A stretch of 64,000 nucleotides of DNA, from the NCBI RefSeq assembly GCF_015471405.1, contig NZ_BLVZ01000002.1:248001-312000 (forward strand), written 5' to 3'. The position numbers and the translations under genes are program-made. The DNA is from Pseudomonas cichorii. GTDB taxonomy: Bacteria; Pseudomonadota; Gammaproteobacteria; Pseudomonadales; Pseudomonadaceae. The notes below the pieces were generated by a model that was not told where the DNA came from, searched no databases, and saw only the letters and a program-made list of their open reading frames with translations. Position 1 is the first letter of the stretch, and each line of letters begins with the position of its first letter. Below, one piece after another: positions 41,548-51,126 of the stretch.

Positions 41548-43587
41548 ATGTCACCGATGCACCGCAACCTGCTCTGGCGCCTGACGCCACTGGCAACCGC
41601 TCTGCTGCTTGCCGCGCCGGCCCATGCAGCAGAAAGCCTTGAGCTGCAACCTCAGGTCATCACGGCCAACCCGCTGGGCAGCGATCAACTGGCAACGCCG
41701 ACAACGGTTCTGGAAGGCGATGCCCTGACGTTTGAACAGAAAGGCAGCCTGGGTGAGACGCTGAACAAGCAGCCAGGGGTTTCTTCGTCTTACTTCGGCC
41801 CTGGAGCCAGCCGCCCGATCATTCGCGGCATGGATGGTGACCGGATTCGTATCCTGCGCAATGGCGTAGGCGCGCTGGATGCCTCGTCCCTGTCCTATGA
41901 CCACGCCGTACCGCTGGACCCGGTGAATGTCGACCGTATCGAAATCGTACGTGGCCCGGCAGCCCTGCTTTATGGCGGCAGCGCTATCGGCGGTGTGGTC
42001 AACACCTTTGACAATCGTATTCCCACCGAAGCCATCGAAGGCATTCACGGTGCCGGCGAGCTGCGTTACGGCGGTGCCGATACCACCCGCAGCAGCGCTG
42101 GCAAACTGGAAGCCGGTAACGGGCAGTTCGCTTTGCACATCGATGCCAACTCTCGTCAGTTCAATGACCTGCGCATTCCCGGCTATGCCCGCACCAGCGA
42201 ACTGCGCGCACAAGGCAGCGAAGACGGAGACAAGAAAAAACGTCTGAGCAACAGCGATGGACGTCAGGACGGCGGCGCAGTCGGCGGTTCCTATACATGG
42301 GATGACGGTTACGCCGGTGTCTCGTACAGCAACTATGACTCCAACTACGGCTCACCCGCCGAACAGGACGTGCGCATCCGCATGCAGCAGGAGCATTACG
42401 CTTTCGCTTCCGAGATCCGCAATCTGTCCGGGCCTTTCACTTCGGTCAAACTCGATGCAGGCTACACCGACTACGAACACCGCGAAATCGAAGGCGGCGA
42501 AGTCGGTACAACCTTCAAGAACAAGGGTTATGAAGCCCGCATCGAAGCCCGCCACCAACCGATCGGCCCACTCAATGGCGTAGTCGGCGCACAAGTGACC
42601 CGCAACGAATTTTCTGCCTTGGGTGAAGAAGCCTTCGTGCCGCAAACCGATACCAATGCCGGCGCGCTGTTCATTCTTGAGGAGCTGCAAGCCACCGAGC
42701 GCTTGAAACTGAGCCTGGGTGGACGCATCGAGCACACCACGGTCGATCCCGATGCCCAGGGCAAGGATCGTTTCGCCGCCGCCGAGAACTCCAGCACATT
42801 CACAGCGGGCAGCCTGTCGTCGGGCGCGGTCTACACCCTGACACCGGTCTGGTCCCTGGCCGCGACACTGGGCTATACCGAACGGGCTCCAACCTTCTAT
42901 GAGCTGTATGCCAACGGCGCTCACGTCGCCACCGGCACCTATGAACGCGGCAATGCCGACCTGTCGAAAGAGAAAGCGGTGTCCAGCGACCTGGCCCTGC
43001 GTTTCGACAACGGCACACACAAAGGCAGCGCGGGCGTGTTCTACAGCCACTTCTCCAATTACATCGGCTTGCTGGGCAGCGGTCGTACGGTCGATGACGA
43101 CGGCGAAGACGATGCCAATGGCATCCCGGAATACAACTATGCAGGCGTTCGTGCCCGCTTCAGCGGTATCGAGGCTCAGGATCACTGGAAACTGGGTGAA
43201 AACCAGTACGGCAGCCTGGCACTGGAGCTGTCCGGTGACTACACCCGCGCCAAAAATCTGGATACCGGCGAAGCCCTGCCCCGTATCGCACCTCTGCGCC
43301 TGAACAGTGGCCTGCTGTGGGAGCTGGACAAATGGCAGGCGCGCATCGATGTCGAACATGCCAGCTCGCAGCATCGTGTTCCGGATAACGAATCCAGCAC
43401 CGACGGCTACACCACACTGGGCGCCAGCGCCGGTTATCGTTTCAACCTGGGCGGCAGCCAGTGGCTGGCCTTCGTCAACGGCGAGAACCTGACCAACCAG
43501 ACGGTACGCTACGCCAGCTCGATCCTGCGGGATATCGCACCGGCTCAGGGCCGTAGCGTGGAAGTCGGTTTGCGCACCACTTTCTGA
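41548..43587 (+). CDS. znuD: TonB-dependent receptor, ZnuD-like zinc uptake
   Basis: The 679-residue outer-membrane receptor has a signal peptide (ALLLAAPAHA-AESLEL), a plug domain (SLGETLNKQPGVSSSYFGPG, RPIIRGMDGDRIRILRNGVG, VEIVRGPAALLYGGSAIGG type) and a 22-strand barrel ending VEVGLRTTF. The plug and the acidic loop VDDDGEDDANGIPEYNY resemble the ZnuD/PA0781 family of zinc receptors. The Zur box upstream supports uptake of zinc. ATG 41548 is preferred as AAGGA lies seven bases before; ATG 41524 and an open frame back to 41380 are alternatives, but the latter spans the Zur box. Confidence 0.85.
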   Translation: MSPMHRNLLWRLTPLATALLLAAPAHAAESLELQPQVITANPLGSDQLATPTTVLEGDALTFEQKGSLGETLNKQPGVSSSYFGPGASRPIIRGMDGDRIRILRNGVGALDASSLSYDHAVPLDPVNVDRIEIVRGPAALLYGGSAIGGVVNTFDNRIPTEAIEGIHGAGELRYGGADTTRSSAGKLEAGNGQFALHIDANSRQFNDLRIPGYARTSELRAQGSEDGDKKKRLSNSDGRQDGGAVGGSYTWDDGYAGVSYSNYDSNYGSPAEQDVRIRMQQEHYAFASEIRNLSGPFTSVKLDAGYTDYEHREIEGGEVGTTFKNKGYEARIEARHQPIGPLNGVVGAQVTRNEFSALGEEAFVPQTDTNAGALFILEELQATERLKLSLGGRIEHTTVDPDAQGKDRFAAAENSSTFTAGSLSSGAVYTLTPVWSLAATLGYTERAPTFYELYANGAHVATGTYERGNADLSKEKAVSSDLALRFDNGTHKGSAGVFYSHFSNYIGLLGSGRTVDDDGEDDANGIPEYNYAGVRARFSGIEAQDHWKLGENQYGSLALELSGDYTRAKNLDTGEALPRIAPLRLNSGLLWELDKWQARIDVEHASSQHRVPDNESSTDGYTTLGASAGYRFNLGGSQWLAFVNGENLTNQTVRYASSILRDIAPAQGRSVEVGLRTTF

Positions 43588-43604
43588 CGCCCCCAAAGAA
43601 AGAA

Positions 43605-43634
43605 GCGCCTGCGTGCAATGCGCAGGCGCCTTCG
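43605..43634 (+). terminator. Terminator after znuD
   Basis: GCGCCTGCG / CGCAGGCGC, a perfect 9-bp stem with a 7-nt loop, 17 bp after the stop. The T run is short (CTTCGGG). Confidence 0.6.
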
Positions 43635-43960
43635 GGTTGCACTGTTGCGGATCATGCAAGGGTCCGTATCAGGTTTGTGACTGTTTACAAAATCATTAGC
43701 ACCCTATCATTTTCCCTCCTGAACTGACGTTCTGCCCGCTCGGGCTGTGCCTGTCACCACCATTTCAATGCACGAATCCATACCTTGGCGGTCTACGCCT
43801 CAACGCCCGGTTTTCGGGCCTGAGCAGGACCTTCTGACCAATGGTTGATTTCTGCTGTCGGGAATTCGTTTCAAGAACTAGCGTTCAAAAACATGACGCC
43901 AACGTGCAACACACAACGTAGCGTCAATAAAACAATGAAATCGTCACGGAGATTTGCATT
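43635..43960. other. Intergenic region upstream of gcd
   Basis: A 326-bp stretch without a supported gene. TTTACA (43685) and TATCAT (43706) look like promoter boxes, but the 15-bp spacing is short. A+T-rich tracts near 43680-43720 and 43880-43945 probably hold the gcd promoter. No operator was recognised. Confidence 0.35.
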
Positions 43961-46378
43961 ATGAGCACTGAAGGTGCTTTGAGTAGAAATCGCCTGTTAC
44001 CCACATTGCTCGGTCTGGTGATCGCGCTGATGGGACTGGTCCTCTTGGCTGGCGGCCTGCGCCTGATACAACTGGACGGCTCGCTCTACTACCTGCTGGC
44101 AGGCATCGGTTTTACGGTAACCGGCGTATTGCTCATCATGGGACGTCACTTCGCACTTGGCCTGTATGCAGTGCTGCTGTTTGCGAGCACGGTCTGGGCA
44201 TTGTGGGAGGTAGGCCTGGACTGGTGGCAACTGGTACCACGGCTGGCGCTCTGGTTCGCGCTGGGCATTGTCCTGCTGTTGCCATGGTTTCGCCAGCCTC
44301 TGCTGCGTGGCGAGCCTGCCCGCCTGGGAACCGGTGCCCTGACTGTTGCCGTAGTGCTGGCAGGTGTTGCCGCGCTGGCCAGCCAGTTCACAAACCCCGG
44401 CCGTATCGAAGGGCAACTGGATCGTGAAACCGCTGGCACCGCGAACACCGCTCCTGCCATGCCCGATGGCGACTGGCAGTCCTATGGCCGTACCGCCTTT
44501 GGCGACCGCTACTCGCCGCTGGCCCAGATCACGCCGGAAAACGTCAGCAAGCTGGTCCCGGCCTGGACCTATCGCACAGGCGATATTCCCGGCCCGGGCG
44601 ATCCGGGAGAAACCACTGCCGAAAACACGCCGCTCAAGGTCAACGGCATGTTGTACGTGTGTACGCCGCACAGCCAGGTGATTGCACTGGACCCGGACAG
44701 CGGCAAGGAAATCTGGCGCTTCGATCCGAAGATCAGCACCCAGAGTGCAGAAAACTTCAAAGGCTGGGCGCACATGACCTGCCGTGGCGTCTCGTATCAC
44801 GATGACGCGGCCTACGCAGCGAGCAGCCCTGCTCAAAGCCCGGCAACACTGGCAGCCGCGAGCACGACAGGCAACGCCTGCCCGCGCCGTATCTTCCTGC
44901 CCACTGCCGACACCCGTCTGATCGCCCTCAATGCCGACACCGGCAAGATGTGTGAAGACTTCGGCAACAAAGGCTCAATCGATCTGAGCGCCAATATCGG
45001 CACCTTCGCGCCGGGCGGCTACTACTCCACGTCGCCACCGGCGGTGACCAGGGATCTGGTGGTGATCGGCGGCCATGTCACCGATAACGTCTCCACCGAC
45101 GAACCTTCGGGCGTCATCCGCGCCTACGATGTTCACACGGGCCGTCTGGTCTGGAACTGGGACAGTGGCAACCCGGACGATACGACGCCTATTGCCGAAG
45201 GCAAGACCTACACCCGCAACTCACCGAACATGTGGTCCATGTTCAGCGTCGATGAAAAACTGGGCATGCTTTACCTGCCCATGGGCAACCAGATGCCCGA
45301 CCAGTGGGGCGGCAACCGCACTCCTGGCTCGGAGAAATACAGCGCAGGCCTGGTAGCGCTGGATATCGCCACCGGTCATGTGCGCTGGAACTATCAGTTC
45401 ACTCATCACGACTTGTGGGACATGGACGTGGGCGGTCAGCCGACGCTCATGGACATGAAAACCGCCGATGGCGTCAAACCGGCGGTACTGGCCTCGACCA
45501 AGCAAGGCAGCATCTATGTGCTGGACCGCAGCAACGGCCAGCCCATCGTGCCGATCAGGGAAGTGCCGGTGCCGCAAGGCGCGGTCGAAGGGGATCACAC
45601 CTCGCCGACCCAGCCCAAGTCCGACCTGAACTTCATGCCACCGCCCCTCAAGGAACGTGACATGTGGGGTGTGACGCCATTCGATCAGATGCTGTGCCGG
45701 ATCGACTTCAAGTCCTTGCGCTACGAAGGCCCGTTCACACCGCCATCGCTGCAAGGCTCGATCGTTTACCCGGGTAACTTCGGCGTGTTCGACTGGGGCG
45801 GCATCTCGATTGACCCGGTTCGCCAGATCGCTTTCGTCAACCCGAGTTACATGGCGTTCCGCTCGAAACTGGTCCCCGCAGCCGAGGTTGAAGCAGGCCC
45901 TGGCCGCAAGAGCGAAACCGAAGGCGTACAACCGAACAAGGGCGCACCTTATGGCGTGATACTCGAAGCCTTGCTCTCACCCATGGGCCTGCCTTGCCAG
46001 GCGCCAGCATGGGGTTATGTGGCAGCAGTGGACCTGACTAATCACAAGACCATCTGGATGCACAAGAACGGCACCGTGCGTGACAGCTCGCCGGTCCCTG
46101 TCCCGCTGACAATGGGCGTTCCAAGCCTGGGCGGTACGTTCACCACCGCCAGTGGCCTGGCGTTCCTGAGCGGTACGCTGGACCAATACCTGCGCGCCTA
46201 CGATGTTCGTAACGGCAAACAGTTGTGGGAAGCACGTCTGCCAGCAGGCGCCCAGACCACACCAATGACGTACACCGGCAAGGACGGCCAGCAATATGTG
46301 CTGGTGGTGGCCGGTGGTCATGGTTCGCTGGGTACTAAACAGGGAGACTATGTAATGGCGTTCAAACTGCCGAAATGA
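43961..46378 (+). CDS. gcd: Membrane-bound PQQ-dependent glucose dehydrogenase
   Basis: The 805-residue protein has five N-terminal transmembrane helices (within about 12-150) and a periplasmic eight-bladed PQQ propeller: DGDWQSYGRTAFGDRYSPLA, YTRNSPNMWSMFSVDEKLGM, YQFTHHDLWDMDVGGQPTLM and FGVFDWGGISIDP. It oxidises glucose to gluconolactone in the periplasm and passes electrons to ubiquinone. Length and N-terminus MSTEGALSRNRLLPTLLG agree with Gcd; the related quinate/shikimate dehydrogenase is the main alternative. A Shine-Dalgarno CGGAG lies before the ATG. It ends at a strong terminator. Confidence 0.85.
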   Translation: MSTEGALSRNRLLPTLLGLVIALMGLVLLAGGLRLIQLDGSLYYLLAGIGFTVTGVLLIMGRHFALGLYAVLLFASTVWALWEVGLDWWQLVPRLALWFALGIVLLLPWFRQPLLRGEPARLGTGALTVAVVLAGVAALASQFTNPGRIEGQLDRETAGTANTAPAMPDGDWQSYGRTAFGDRYSPLAQITPENVSKLVPAWTYRTGDIPGPGDPGETTAENTPLKVNGMLYVCTPHSQVIALDPDSGKEIWRFDPKISTQSAENFKGWAHMTCRGVSYHDDAAYAASSPAQSPATLAAASTTGNACPRRIFLPTADTRLIALNADTGKMCEDFGNKGSIDLSANIGTFAPGGYYSTSPPAVTRDLVVIGGHVTDNVSTDEPSGVIRAYDVHTGRLVWNWDSGNPDDTTPIAEGKTYTRNSPNMWSMFSVDEKLGMLYLPMGNQMPDQWGGNRTPGSEKYSAGLVALDIATGHVRWNYQFTHHDLWDMDVGGQPTLMDMKTADGVKPAVLASTKQGSIYVLDRSNGQPIVPIREVPVPQGAVEGDHTSPTQPKSDLNFMPPPLKERDMWGVTPFDQMLCRIDFKSLRYEGPFTPPSLQGSIVYPGNFGVFDWGGISIDPVRQIAFVNPSYMAFRSKLVPAAEVEAGPGRKSETEGVQPNKGAPYGVILEALLSPMGLPCQAPAWGYVAAVDLTNHKTIWMHKNGTVRDSSPVPVPLTMGVPSLGGTFTTASGLAFLSGTLDQYLRAYDVRNGKQLWEARLPAGAQTTPMTYTGKDGQQYVLVVAGGHGSLGTKQGDYVMAFKLPK

Positions 46379-46394
46379 TGTTTCTCTGAATCAA

Positions 46395-46435
46395 CAAGAA
46401 AGGCGGCTACCCTGAGGGAGCCGCCTTTCTTGTTT
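46395..46435. terminator. Strong bidirectional terminator
   Basis: CAAGAAAGGCGGCT / AGCCGCCTTTCTTG, a perfect 14-bp stem with a 10-nt loop and A/T on both flanks, between convergent gcd and the cupin gene. Confidence 0.88.
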
Positions 46436-46462
46436 CAAGCTCGATGCGTCAGTGAAACGCGA

Positions 46463-46993
46463 TCAGCAACCTTTGGAACCGGCCTTGGGTACAAACGCCG
46501 TTTTCACACCCGGTTTGAAGGTGATGTAAGCACGACGCCATGGCTCGTCACCGACCATCTGCCAGCGGTGGCCTTCGCCTGTGGTGTCTTGCGCAACCAG
46601 CACATCACCAGGACGCAGGACAAAAGTTTCGCCGCCTGTGGTGAAGAACTCCAGCGTGCCGGTGAGGGTGATCACGTATTGCTCTTCAGGAGCAGGGTGC
46701 CAATCGTAGGACGAATGGGGTGCTGTTTCCTTGAAGTGGATGATGTCCACGTCTGTGCGGAATTTCTGATCAATCGTGCCTTCCTGGATGTGCGCACGGT
46801 TATCAGTGCCCGTGCACAGCTTGAACGCTCTTATCCCCTGCTGCGCAACCTCTGTAGCGGGTGTAGCAGCGTGCGCGGCCCCCAGAGGAAGCATCACCAC
46901 AGCCGCCATGGCAACTCCGGCTCCCAATACGCGAATCAACTCCAGTTGACGAGAGACTACATTTTTCAAAAACAGACTTTGCTTCTGCAACAT
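46463..46993 (-). CDS. Exported cupin-domain protein
   Basis: The 176-residue protein has a membrane/signal segment (RVLGAGVAMAAVVMLPLGAAHA-A), placing the cupin in the periplasm. The single cupin domain shows DWHPAPEEQYVITLTGTLEF as motif 1 and VLRPGDVLVAQDTTGEGHRW as motif 2, with His/Glu residues able to bind a metal. The substrate is unknown. ATG 46993 is preferred since AGGGAA is seven bases upstream; an in-frame ATG at 47080 has no ribosome site. The long A+T-rich region upstream probably carries its promoter. Confidence 0.75.
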   Translation of the reverse strand: MLQKQSLFLKNVVSRQLELIRVLGAGVAMAAVVMLPLGAAHAATPATEVAQQGIRAFKLCTGTDNRAHIQEGTIDQKFRTDVDIIHFKETAPHSSYDWHPAPEEQYVITLTGTLEFFTTGGETFVLRPGDVLVAQDTTGEGHRWQMVGDEPWRRAYITFKPGVKTAFVPKAGSKGC

Positions 46994-47482
46994 ATAACTT
47001 CCCTGAGAAATGTGACACACACTGAAAACGGCCCTGGTTATCCAAAGGGATGACCAAAGCAAAAAGGTTTGAATAGGCATTGCCGTCTTTTAAGACAAGT
47101 AAGCCGTCTGATGCGGCGTTCACCTCACATACGACTGTGTATCAACTTCAATACAAAAGAGTTATGCGCAAACGGACATTTGTTGATAACCCCCCGGCGC
47201 TGAAGGGCGAGAGATAGCCTGCCTTGAGCGCTGGAATGAAATACCACACCTCTGAAAAATTTAGAAATATTTTTTAAAGGCGGATTTTTCATTTCCATTC
47301 TATGGGCTTTTAGCGCATCGGTTTATGTACCGAATATTGACGCGGTATTAAAAAGCTCACCCCCCAAATTAATAATTCTTCATAAAGGCAGGGAGGTATT
47401 GGAAAACGAACGGTTCTTTGATTTGTCGCACAATCAAGTCGGCAACGTGAACGACTTGATTGCGAACAGGCTTGCAAGAGGA
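46994..47482. other. A+T-rich intergenic region
   Basis: The 489-bp spacer lies between the cupin gene and the end of the globin operon, both on the minus strand. It holds a hairpin at 47431-47462 and A+T-rich tracts around 47250-47390. No open frame is supported. It probably contains the cupin promoter. Confidence 0.45.
47431..47462 (-). terminator. Hairpin after the globin operon
   Basis: CAATCAAGTC / GACTTGATTG, a perfect 10-bp stem with a 12-nt loop, 21 bp beyond the stop of the globin gene. There is no T run, so it is a weak terminator or message-protecting hairpin. Confidence 0.45.
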
Positions 47483-47905
47483 TTACTTCTCGATGACTTC
47501 GCCACGCATCGGTGCCAGCCTGGCGATCAGGCGGTTTTGCACCGGCACCGGGATTTTCTCGGCATCCATGGACTTGATGAGGTTTTCTACCAACGCATTG
47601 AAATCGCTGCGGGTCAGGTTCTGGCCCTTGTGCGACTCGGCCATGCTGTCACCTTTGTATTCGCAAGGCCCTCCGGCTTCGACACAGAGCTTTTCCACCA
47701 GCCTGTCGCGCAACAGGACGATATTGACCCTCTTGAAGCGCTCGACAATACGGTCATCCTGGGCGACGTTCATCAACATGCCCTCGACAATGCGCTGGAT
47801 ACCGGCACGCTGTCCGAGGTCCTGGTAAAGGCGGTCATCCTTGGGCGGCTGCTGGGCGCAACCAGCCAGCAAGGCAATCATCAGGCACATCAACAGACGT
47901 CTCAT
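47483..47905 (-). CDS. Lipoprotein group 1 truncated hemoglobin
   Basis: The 140-residue protein starts with a lipoprotein signal peptide, LLMCLMIALLAGC, with the lipobox LAGC, then a truncated-hemoglobin fold: LYQDLGQRAGIQRIVEGMLM and SHKGQNLTRSDFNALVENLI, in which the His is the likely proximal haem ligand. Group 1 globins bind O2 and NO. A membrane-anchored periplasmic globin is uncommon. Its ATG shares one base with the DUF3034 stop, so it is the last gene of a coupled operon with an EAL protein and a cupredoxin-like protein. Confidence 0.82.
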   Translation of the reverse strand: MRRLLMCLMIALLAGCAQQPPKDDRLYQDLGQRAGIQRIVEGMLMNVAQDDRIVERFKRVNIVLLRDRLVEKLCVEAGGPCEYKGDSMAESHKGQNLTRSDFNALVENLIKSMDAEKIPVPVQNRLIARLAPMRGEVIEK

Positions 47906-48768
47906 CAGAAACTCCCCTGAATAGACAGATAAGTGCCGTTCTGGTTATCCAGTGTGGCGATTTCGCCCAGCCGCGCGTAGGCCAGGACAATGGACAAATG
48001 CTTGTTGGGGAAATAGCCGACAAACACATCTGCCCAATCATTCTCTCCGGCAAACGACAGGTTGTCCGGCTTCTCGCGGTACTCAACCCCCATGGCCCAG
48101 CGTGGGTTGAACAGCACGGCAACCGAGCCTTCCTTGAGGACGCTGCGGCTGTCGCGGCGGTCGCCACCAAAACCCAGCAAGCCGGTTTCGTTGGCGCGGC
48201 TATAACGCACACCGCCGTTGACTACAACGTTGTAACCAAAGGCCGCGCCCATGAACAGGCGGCTGGCGGTCAGATACCCTTCGACGTCCGAATCACGCTT
48301 TGAGCCTATGAGGCTCGGGATCAGAAAATCGTTCTGGTGCTTGTACTGCACACCCAGGGAAACCTGCGGCAGGGAGTCGTAAATCAAGTCACCGAACAGC
48401 CGGACCTTGATGCCGAAGACGTCCTGGGTCAGGTTGTCTTCGGGCAGGCTCAACTTGTGCTGCAAGGTGCCCAGATCGAAACGCTGATGGGCATAGGACA
48501 GCTCGACACGGTTACCGTAAGCCACTGCCATACCCGCCACATCCAGTGTGTAGTCAGGCAAGTCGATATGGGTAGCAAAGGCACTGGCGCCCCACTCGCC
48601 CTGTTCGCCATAACCGGTAATCACCGCCCATGGCGTTATCCCCCCGCCCGCAGCACCTTCTATGCTGCTGGCACCGCCCGTGGCGATCAGACGACCGTTA
48701 TCGGCCATGGAAAGGGACGAGAAAGCCCCCAGTACACAACCCAACAACAACGAAATTCTGTAGGTCAT
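47905..48768 (-). CDS. DUF3034 family outer-membrane-like protein
   Basis: The 287-residue protein has a signal peptide (ISLLLGCVLGAFSSLSMA-DNG) followed by GRLIATGGASSIEGAAGGGI and an alternating beta-strand pattern through LSIVLAYARLGEIATLDNQ to the terminal YLSIQGSF, fitting a small outer-membrane barrel. This is the DUF3034 family; no function is established. It is tightly placed between the EAL protein gene (3 bp) and the lipoprotein globin. Confidence 0.82.
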   Translation of the reverse strand: MTYRISLLLGCVLGAFSSLSMADNGRLIATGGASSIEGAAGGGITPWAVITGYGEQGEWGASAFATHIDLPDYTLDVAGMAVAYGNRVELSYAHQRFDLGTLQHKLSLPEDNLTQDVFGIKVRLFGDLIYDSLPQVSLGVQYKHQNDFLIPSLIGSKRDSDVEGYLTASRLFMGAAFGYNVVVNGGVRYSRANETGLLGFGGDRRDSRSVLKEGSVAVLFNPRWAMGVEYREKPDNLSFAGENDWADVFVGYFPNKHLSIVLAYARLGEIATLDNQNGTYLSIQGSF

Positions 48769-48771
48769 AGC

Positions 48772-51126
48772 TCAATTAACCATCAGGCTGGGGGGAGTCA
48801 GAGACGTGGCAATCCATGCCTCGAACGCGGGGGCGGTCAAAGGGCGACTGATGAGGTAACCCTGAGCCGTATCGCAGTGCCAACGCTCAAGCAAATCCAG
48901 GCTGTGCTGATACTCGACACCTTCAGCGACCACCTTGAGCCCCAGGTTGTGGCTCATCTCGATGGTGGAACGCACGATCACTGCGTCCTCGCTGGTTTCA
49001 TCCAGATTGCGGACAAAGGACTGGTCGATTTTCAACTCCTGTACCGGTAATCGTTTGAGGTGTGCCAACGAAGAGTAGCCGGTGCCGAAGTCATCCACCG
49101 AAAGGCTGATGCCACAATCGCGCAGACGATGGAGAACAATCAGGGCTTTTTCCGGCTCACTCATCACGGCGCTTTCCGTGATCTCGAAAATCAGTTGCTC
49201 GGCAGGCACACCATGGTGTTTGAGCAGCGTGATGACATGCCCGACCAGATCGCTACCGAGCAGGTCGTCAGCTGAAATATTGACCGACAACTGGATGAAC
49301 AGACCGCGCTTGTTCCACTCGGCCAACTGGCGCATGGCTTCTTCGATCACCCAGTTGGTCAGTAACTGGATACTGCCGGTGCGCTCGGCCAGCACGATGA
49401 ACTCGGCTGGCGAAACATTGCCGAATTGCGGGTGGCTCCAGCGCAACAAGGCTTCGGCCTGACGCACATGGCCTTTGCGGATATCCAGCTTGGGCTGGTA
49501 ATGCAACATCAGCTCGCCATTCTGCGCAGCCTTGCGCAGGTCACGAATCAGGCTGATCTGGCGTTGGTGAGCAAGGTCGCGACCATCTTCGTAGATTTGC
49601 ATACGGCCCGGCAGATTCACCGCGTCTTTACGCGCAATCGCCGCACGACTGAGCAACTCCTTGGGGGCGTCGCCGTTTTCCGGGTAAGTCGTGATACCGA
49701 TACAGCACTCAAGCGAGATCTCCTGGCTATCGACACGATGCGGCTCGCTGAGTATGCGTTGCAGGGTGTCGCCCATGGCCACAGCGCCATCGCTGGTGGT
49801 GTGGTCCAGCAACAACAGGAATTCATTGGCCGTCAGTCGAGCCACGGTATCGCCAGAACCCAGTGCGTCCTGCAACTGCTGGCCTATCTGGCGCAGTAAC
49901 TGGTCAACGCCATCGGCACCACAGCTTTCGTTGATCGACGCCATGTTCTCTATGCCGAGATACATCAATGCCACCGGGCGCTCTGCCGCAATCGCACTGC
50001 CCAGACGCTCGATGACCAGCGCCCGGTTGGGCAGCCCGGTTACCGCATCGTGCAACGCATTGTGTGACAATTGCCCTTCGCGCGTTGCGATACCACGCTG
50101 CATCGCGTTGATCGCGCCAGCGAGCATGCCCAACTCGTCGCTGCGCTTCATGGCTACCGGGGTTTCATAATCCCCGTCCTCGATACGCTTGGCCGCCAGA
50201 GCCAGTTCCCGAACCGGAGTGGACACACTGCGAGCCAGCGCCAGCGTACCGATCAAAGAAGCAAAGAGCGCAGCCAGGGATATCCAGAAAATCTTTTCAT
50301 CCAGTGGTGCAAAAGCCTGCAAGGCCTTGTCCAGCGGGCTTTGCAGCAAGGCAATCACTTGCCCGTCGCTCGCCTGCCCCGTATTGGCCAGCATCAGTGC
50401 CTGGCTGAGAAAGTTCTGATTCAACTGCTCGGTGACGCGCATCTGACCTTCGGAGGAGTTACGCATCAGCTCGACCAGGCCAGGATGCAAGGCATCAGGC
50501 TGGGTACTGATCAATTCGCCCGGCTGGCCGTTTTCAACGGTCAGAAAGGAAACTTCCAGGCCACTGAGCGAGCGCAGTTCCTGGGCAATATCGCTATCGA
50601 TGGCAAATCCCATCACCACACGCCCAAGGGGCAAGGGCGCCAGAACCGTACTTTCAACCAACAGATGCGGTATACCGCCGCCGGGAATGATCAGGACCGA
50701 CTGCTTGTTGCGCTTGGCATTGCGCAACGCCTGGTCATAGACGAACTTGGAGCCTTCCGGCACCTCAGCCTCGGTACTGGCGACAACCGTACCGTCCATG
50801 CCCAGCAAAAACATGTCACTGGCGTTGATTCTTCCACCGTGGTTCAGCAACACCGAACGGATAGTCGCCGAGTCTTCGCTGGCTACCGCATCGCGGAATC
50901 CAAAATCGGCAGACAGCAATTGAACCGTGTCGCGCAAGCGCTTGCCGCGCAGCTCGATCAAACGTTCAAAAACCCGGCTACCCACTTCCAGTTGAGCCTG
51001 AGCCTGGGTACGGACCGCATCGCCAGTCGCAATCTTGACGGCAAAAAGCACCGCGCTGATCACGATAAGCAGCAAAGCAATCAATACACAGGCAATGCGC
51101 GCCTGAAAGCTGTTACGAAGACTCAT
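48772..51126 (-). CDS. Membrane c-di-GMP phosphodiesterase (EAL) with degenerate GGDEF
   Basis: The 784-residue protein has two transmembrane segments (about 9-30 and 275-298) around a periplasmic Cache-like sensor, then HAMP, GGDEF and EAL domains. The GGDEF signature reads LTANEF, so cyclase activity should be lost. The EAL domain is intact: EALLRW, NISADDLL, EITESAVM, VDDFGTGYSSLAHLKRLP, ELKIDQSFV. It should hydrolyse c-di-GMP in response to a periplasmic signal. ATG 51126 overlaps the preceding stop by one base; a TTG at 51129 is less likely. It shares an operon with cupredoxin-like, DUF3034 and globin genes, which suggests redox, copper or gas sensing. Confidence 0.88.
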   Translation of the reverse strand: MSLRNSFQARIACVLIALLLIVISAVLFAVKIATGDAVRTQAQAQLEVGSRVFERLIELRGKRLRDTVQLLSADFGFRDAVASEDSATIRSVLLNHGGRINASDMFLLGMDGTVVASTEAEVPEGSKFVYDQALRNAKRNKQSVLIIPGGGIPHLLVESTVLAPLPLGRVVMGFAIDSDIAQELRSLSGLEVSFLTVENGQPGELISTQPDALHPGLVELMRNSSEGQMRVTEQLNQNFLSQALMLANTGQASDGQVIALLQSPLDKALQAFAPLDEKIFWISLAALFASLIGTLALARSVSTPVRELALAAKRIEDGDYETPVAMKRSDELGMLAGAINAMQRGIATREGQLSHNALHDAVTGLPNRALVIERLGSAIAAERPVALMYLGIENMASINESCGADGVDQLLRQIGQQLQDALGSGDTVARLTANEFLLLLDHTTSDGAVAMGDTLQRILSEPHRVDSQEISLECCIGITTYPENGDAPKELLSRAAIARKDAVNLPGRMQIYEDGRDLAHQRQISLIRDLRKAAQNGELMLHYQPKLDIRKGHVRQAEALLRWSHPQFGNVSPAEFIVLAERTGSIQLLTNWVIEEAMRQLAEWNKRGLFIQLSVNISADDLLGSDLVGHVITLLKHHGVPAEQLIFEITESAVMSEPEKALIVLHRLRDCGISLSVDDFGTGYSSLAHLKRLPVQELKIDQSFVRNLDETSEDAVIVRSTIEMSHNLGLKVVAEGVEYQHSLDLLERWHCDTAQGYLISRPLTAPAFEAWIATSLTPPSLMVN